Shown here: piece after piece, positions 5,595-7,540 of the stretch
Layout of the letters: every line of letters begins with the position of its first letter
Numbering within the stretch: the stretch's first letter is position 1
Assembly: GCA_028711795.1 (NCBI GenBank)
Contig: JAQTRN010000041.1
Coordinates: 1 to 7,540, forward strand
DNA: 7,540 nucleotides
DNA from: Dehalococcoidales bacterium
GTDB lineage: Bacteria; Chloroflexota; Dehalococcoidia; Dehalococcoidales; JAQTRN01
Direction: 5' to 3'
Translations under genes and position numbers: made by a program
Notes under the pieces: model-generated
The model's database searches: none
What the model saw: the letters and a program-made list of their open reading frames with translations, nothing else
What the model was told of the DNA's origin: nothing

Positions 5595-7427
5595 ATGCAC
5601 TATCGTAAGGACATAAGAAACATTGCTATTATTGCCCATGTCGACCATGGTAAGACTACTCTGGTAGACGCCATGCTTAAACAGAGCCACGTTTTCCGTG
5701 ATAATCAGCAGGTGGGCGAACTAATAATGGACCACAACGCTCTGGAAAGAGAGAAGGGCATTACTATCATGGCCAAGAACACGGCCATACTTTATCGCGG
5801 TGTTAAAATTAATATCATCGATACGCCGGGGCACGCTGATTTTAGCGGCGAGGTGGAACGTGTCATTAGCATGGCTGATGGCTGTCTGCTATTAATTGAC
5901 TCGGTAGAAGGCCCGATGCCGCAGACCAAATTCGTGCTTCGTCAGGCTTTCGAGAAAGGCCTGCGCCCTATCGTGGTAATCAATAAGATAGACCGGAGCA
6001 ATTCACGGGTAGCGGAAGTGCTTAATCTGACGCAGGACCTGTTCCTGGAACTGGCCGCCAACTCTGACCAGCTTGATTTCCAGGTATTGTACGCCAGCGC
6101 CAAACAGGGTACCGCCGTCACTGAATTGAGTACACCCGGCAGCGATATTACCCCACTTTTCGAGCGTATTCTGGAGGAAGTACCGCCCCCGCAGATCGAA
6201 GATGGCCCGTTCCAGATGCTGGTCTCTAATCTGGACTATGACAGTCATAAGGGTAAGATAGCTATCGGGAGAATACGGAGAGGAAAAGTTGCCCCCCATG
6301 ACCCCGTGGTCTGTCTGGGTGCTGATGGCAGCGCGGTACGATATGAGATAAGTCAAGTATTTACCCACCTCGGTTTGGCTCGCCTGGAAGTACCGGTGGC
6401 CGAAGCCGGCGACATCGCCGCGGTGACCGGCCTGGATAAGGTCAATATCGGGGATACCATTGCCAGTCCGGAACAACCGGAAGCCTTACCTCGGATAGAA
6501 ATCGGTGAACCCACGGTGGAGATGACTTTTGGCGTCAATACCTCCCCGTTCGCCGGCCGTGAGGGACGTTTTAGCACCACACGTCAGTTGCGGGAGCGGC
6601 TCTATAAAGAACTGGAGACCAATCTCAGTCTACGGGTACAGGACACAGATAGCCCTGATACGTTCTTGGTGAAAGGGAGAGGAGAACTGCACCTGGCAAT
6701 TTTGATTGAGACGATGCGCCGCGAAGGTTACGAATTCGAAGTCTCCAAGCCGGAAGCTATTACCAAAACAGTTAATGGTCAACTAATGGAACCAATGGAG
6801 TCGCTCATTATTGACACCAGAGAAGAGCATATCGGAGTCCTGACTGGATTACTGAGTAAACGACAAGCGCAACTGGCCAATATGGGTAACAATGGCCAGG
6901 GTGGTGTACGTCTAGAGTTTCGTATACCTACCAAGGGACTTATCGGTTTTCGCGGTGATTTTTTGATTGCTACCCGCGGTGAAGGTATCATGAACACCAT
7001 TTTTCTTGGTTATGAGCCGTGGCATGGAGATATGGTCTCAAGCCGCAGCGGAGTGCTGGTAGCTTCGGAAGCCGGTGTAGCGGTGACCTATGGCCTGAAT
7101 AACGCCCAGGGCCGGGGTCTTACCTTCGTTGAACCCGGGACATCGGCCTACGAGGGGATGATAGTCGGCCTGAATCCCAGGTCGCAGGACATAGCCATTA
7201 ATATCTGCAAAGAGAAGAAAAAGACCAATGTCCGCTCCTCAACGTCAGATATCGCCATCAAGTTGACCCCTCCGGTGAAGCTTAGTTTGGAGCAAGCCAT
7301 TGATTTCATCAACGAAGACGAACTGGTCGAGGTAACGCCGGAGAATGTCAGGTTAAGAAAGAAATTACTCACCGAGACACAAAGGTTACGTCACCTGTCC
7401 CAGGCACGGCGAGGCTTGAAACCTTAG
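5595..7427 (+). CDS. typA: Ribosome-associated GTPase TypA/BipA
   Basis: TypA (BipA) is a translational GTPase related to EF-G and LepA. It binds the ribosome and is tied to 50S subunit assembly and to growth under stress or cold. The 610 residues match the family length (about 605-615). The GTPase domain (about 1-200) shows G1 AHVDHGKT (14-21), the switch region EREKGITI (51-58), G3 DTPGHADF (76-83), G4 NKID (130-133) and G5 SAK (168-170). A beta-barrel domain II follows (VSNLDYDSHKGKIAIGRI), then EF-G-like domain III with GRGELHLAILIETMRREG (from 361), the domain V-like part, and the BipA-specific C-terminal domain with GFRGDFLIATRGEGIMN and a lysine-rich EKKKTNVR loop. All hallmark residues are present, so it should be active. 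The ATG at 5595 fits the family N-terminus, but its Shine-Dalgarno is weak (GAGA at 5586-5589, or GGGAG 12 bases away). It diverges from carB and is followed by a convergent gene. Confidence 0.98.
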   Translation: MHYRKDIRNIAIIAHVDHGKTTLVDAMLKQSHVFRDNQQVGELIMDHNALEREKGITIMAKNTAILYRGVKINIIDTPGHADFSGEVERVISMADGCLLLIDSVEGPMPQTKFVLRQAFEKGLRPIVVINKIDRSNSRVAEVLNLTQDLFLELAANSDQLDFQVLYASAKQGTAVTELSTPGSDITPLFERILEEVPPPQIEDGPFQMLVSNLDYDSHKGKIAIGRIRRGKVAPHDPVVCLGADGSAVRYEISQVFTHLGLARLEVPVAEAGDIAAVTGLDKVNIGDTIASPEQPEALPRIEIGEPTVEMTFGVNTSPFAGREGRFSTTRQLRERLYKELETNLSLRVQDTDSPDTFLVKGRGELHLAILIETMRREGYEFEVSKPEAITKTVNGQLMEPMESLIIDTREEHIGVLTGLLSKRQAQLANMGNNGQGGVRLEFRIPTKGLIGFRGDFLIATRGEGIMNTIFLGYEPWHGDMVSSRSGVLVASEAGVAVTYGLNNAQGRGLTFVEPGTSAYEGMIVGLNPRSQDIAINICKEKKKTNVRSSTSDIAIKLTPPVKLSLEQAIDFINEDELVEVTPENVRLRKKLLTETQRLRHLSQARRGLKP

Positions 7428-7457
7428 ACGTCTTCCCACCGGATAACCACGCAGGCA

Positions 7458-7540
7458 TTACCACCTGGCTTCTCTCAGAAAGTTGTCCAGCGCACGGTTG
7501 AACTCTTCCGGTTTTTCGTACATCGGACCATGGCTGGTAT
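7458..7540 (-). CDS. C-terminal end of an alpha/beta hydrolase, cut by the window edge
   Basis: Read on the - strand from the right edge, one frame gives TSHGPMYEKPEEFNRALDNF followed by LREARW and a TAA stop at 7458-7460. The pattern S/C-H-G-P-x-x-E-x-P-E-E-F-N-x-x-L-x-x-F-L is the usual end of alpha/beta-fold hydrolases: the histidine would be the catalytic-triad base and the final helix packs against the core. Only 26 residues are visible, so the substrate and subfamily (esterase, haloalkane dehalogenase-like, C-C bond hydrolase) cannot be told. The gene is convergent with typA, with 30 bases between the two stop codons. Confidence 0.75.
   Translation of the reverse strand, partial: TSHGPMYEKPEEFNRALDNFLREARW

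Noticed and set aside
6003..6476. 157-codon open frame on the - strand inside typA
   Set aside because: It is antisense to strongly conserved TypA sequence; no motif or ribosome binding site was seen.

Overview
The window looks like a stretch of bacterial chromosome with balanced base composition (roughly half G+C by eye) and ordinary housekeeping content. The protein sequences, especially CarB and the MFS transporter, remind me most of Chloroflexota of the Dehalococcoidia type. That is recollection rather than a search result, so the lineage is an inference of moderate to low confidence. I see no transposase, integrase, tRNA, rRNA or CRISPR array.

Layout from left to right. (1) The 3' part of a major facilitator superfamily transporter gene on the + strand, cut by the left edge. 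(2) Convergent with it, a small gene on the - strand for a protein of about 152 residues of unknown function, probably a compact beta-sandwich, with its own promoter. (3) carB on the - strand, complete at 1066 codons, encoding the large subunit of carbamoyl phosphate synthetase. (4) A divergent intergenic region of about 560 bases between carB and typA, with a promoter for each strand. The carB leader contains a good match to the PyrR-binding RNA loop. The typA leader is long, can form a hairpin and holds a possible 17-codon upstream reading frame. (5) typA/bipA on the + strand, complete at 610 codons. (6) The last 27 codons, stop included, of an alpha/beta hydrolase gene on the - strand, convergent with typA and cut by the right edge.

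How the genes relate. There is no single pathway or large operon here. carB supplies carbamoyl phosphate for pyrimidine and arginine synthesis, but its partner carA and the other pyr genes are not next to it, so carB seems to be transcribed from its own promoter. The PyrR-loop match suggests that it is still under pyrimidine control. TypA is a ribosome-associated GTPase and is probably transcribed alone from a long leader. The most interesting content is regulatory: the carB leader, and to a lesser degree the typA leader. I found no convincing new multi-gene system.
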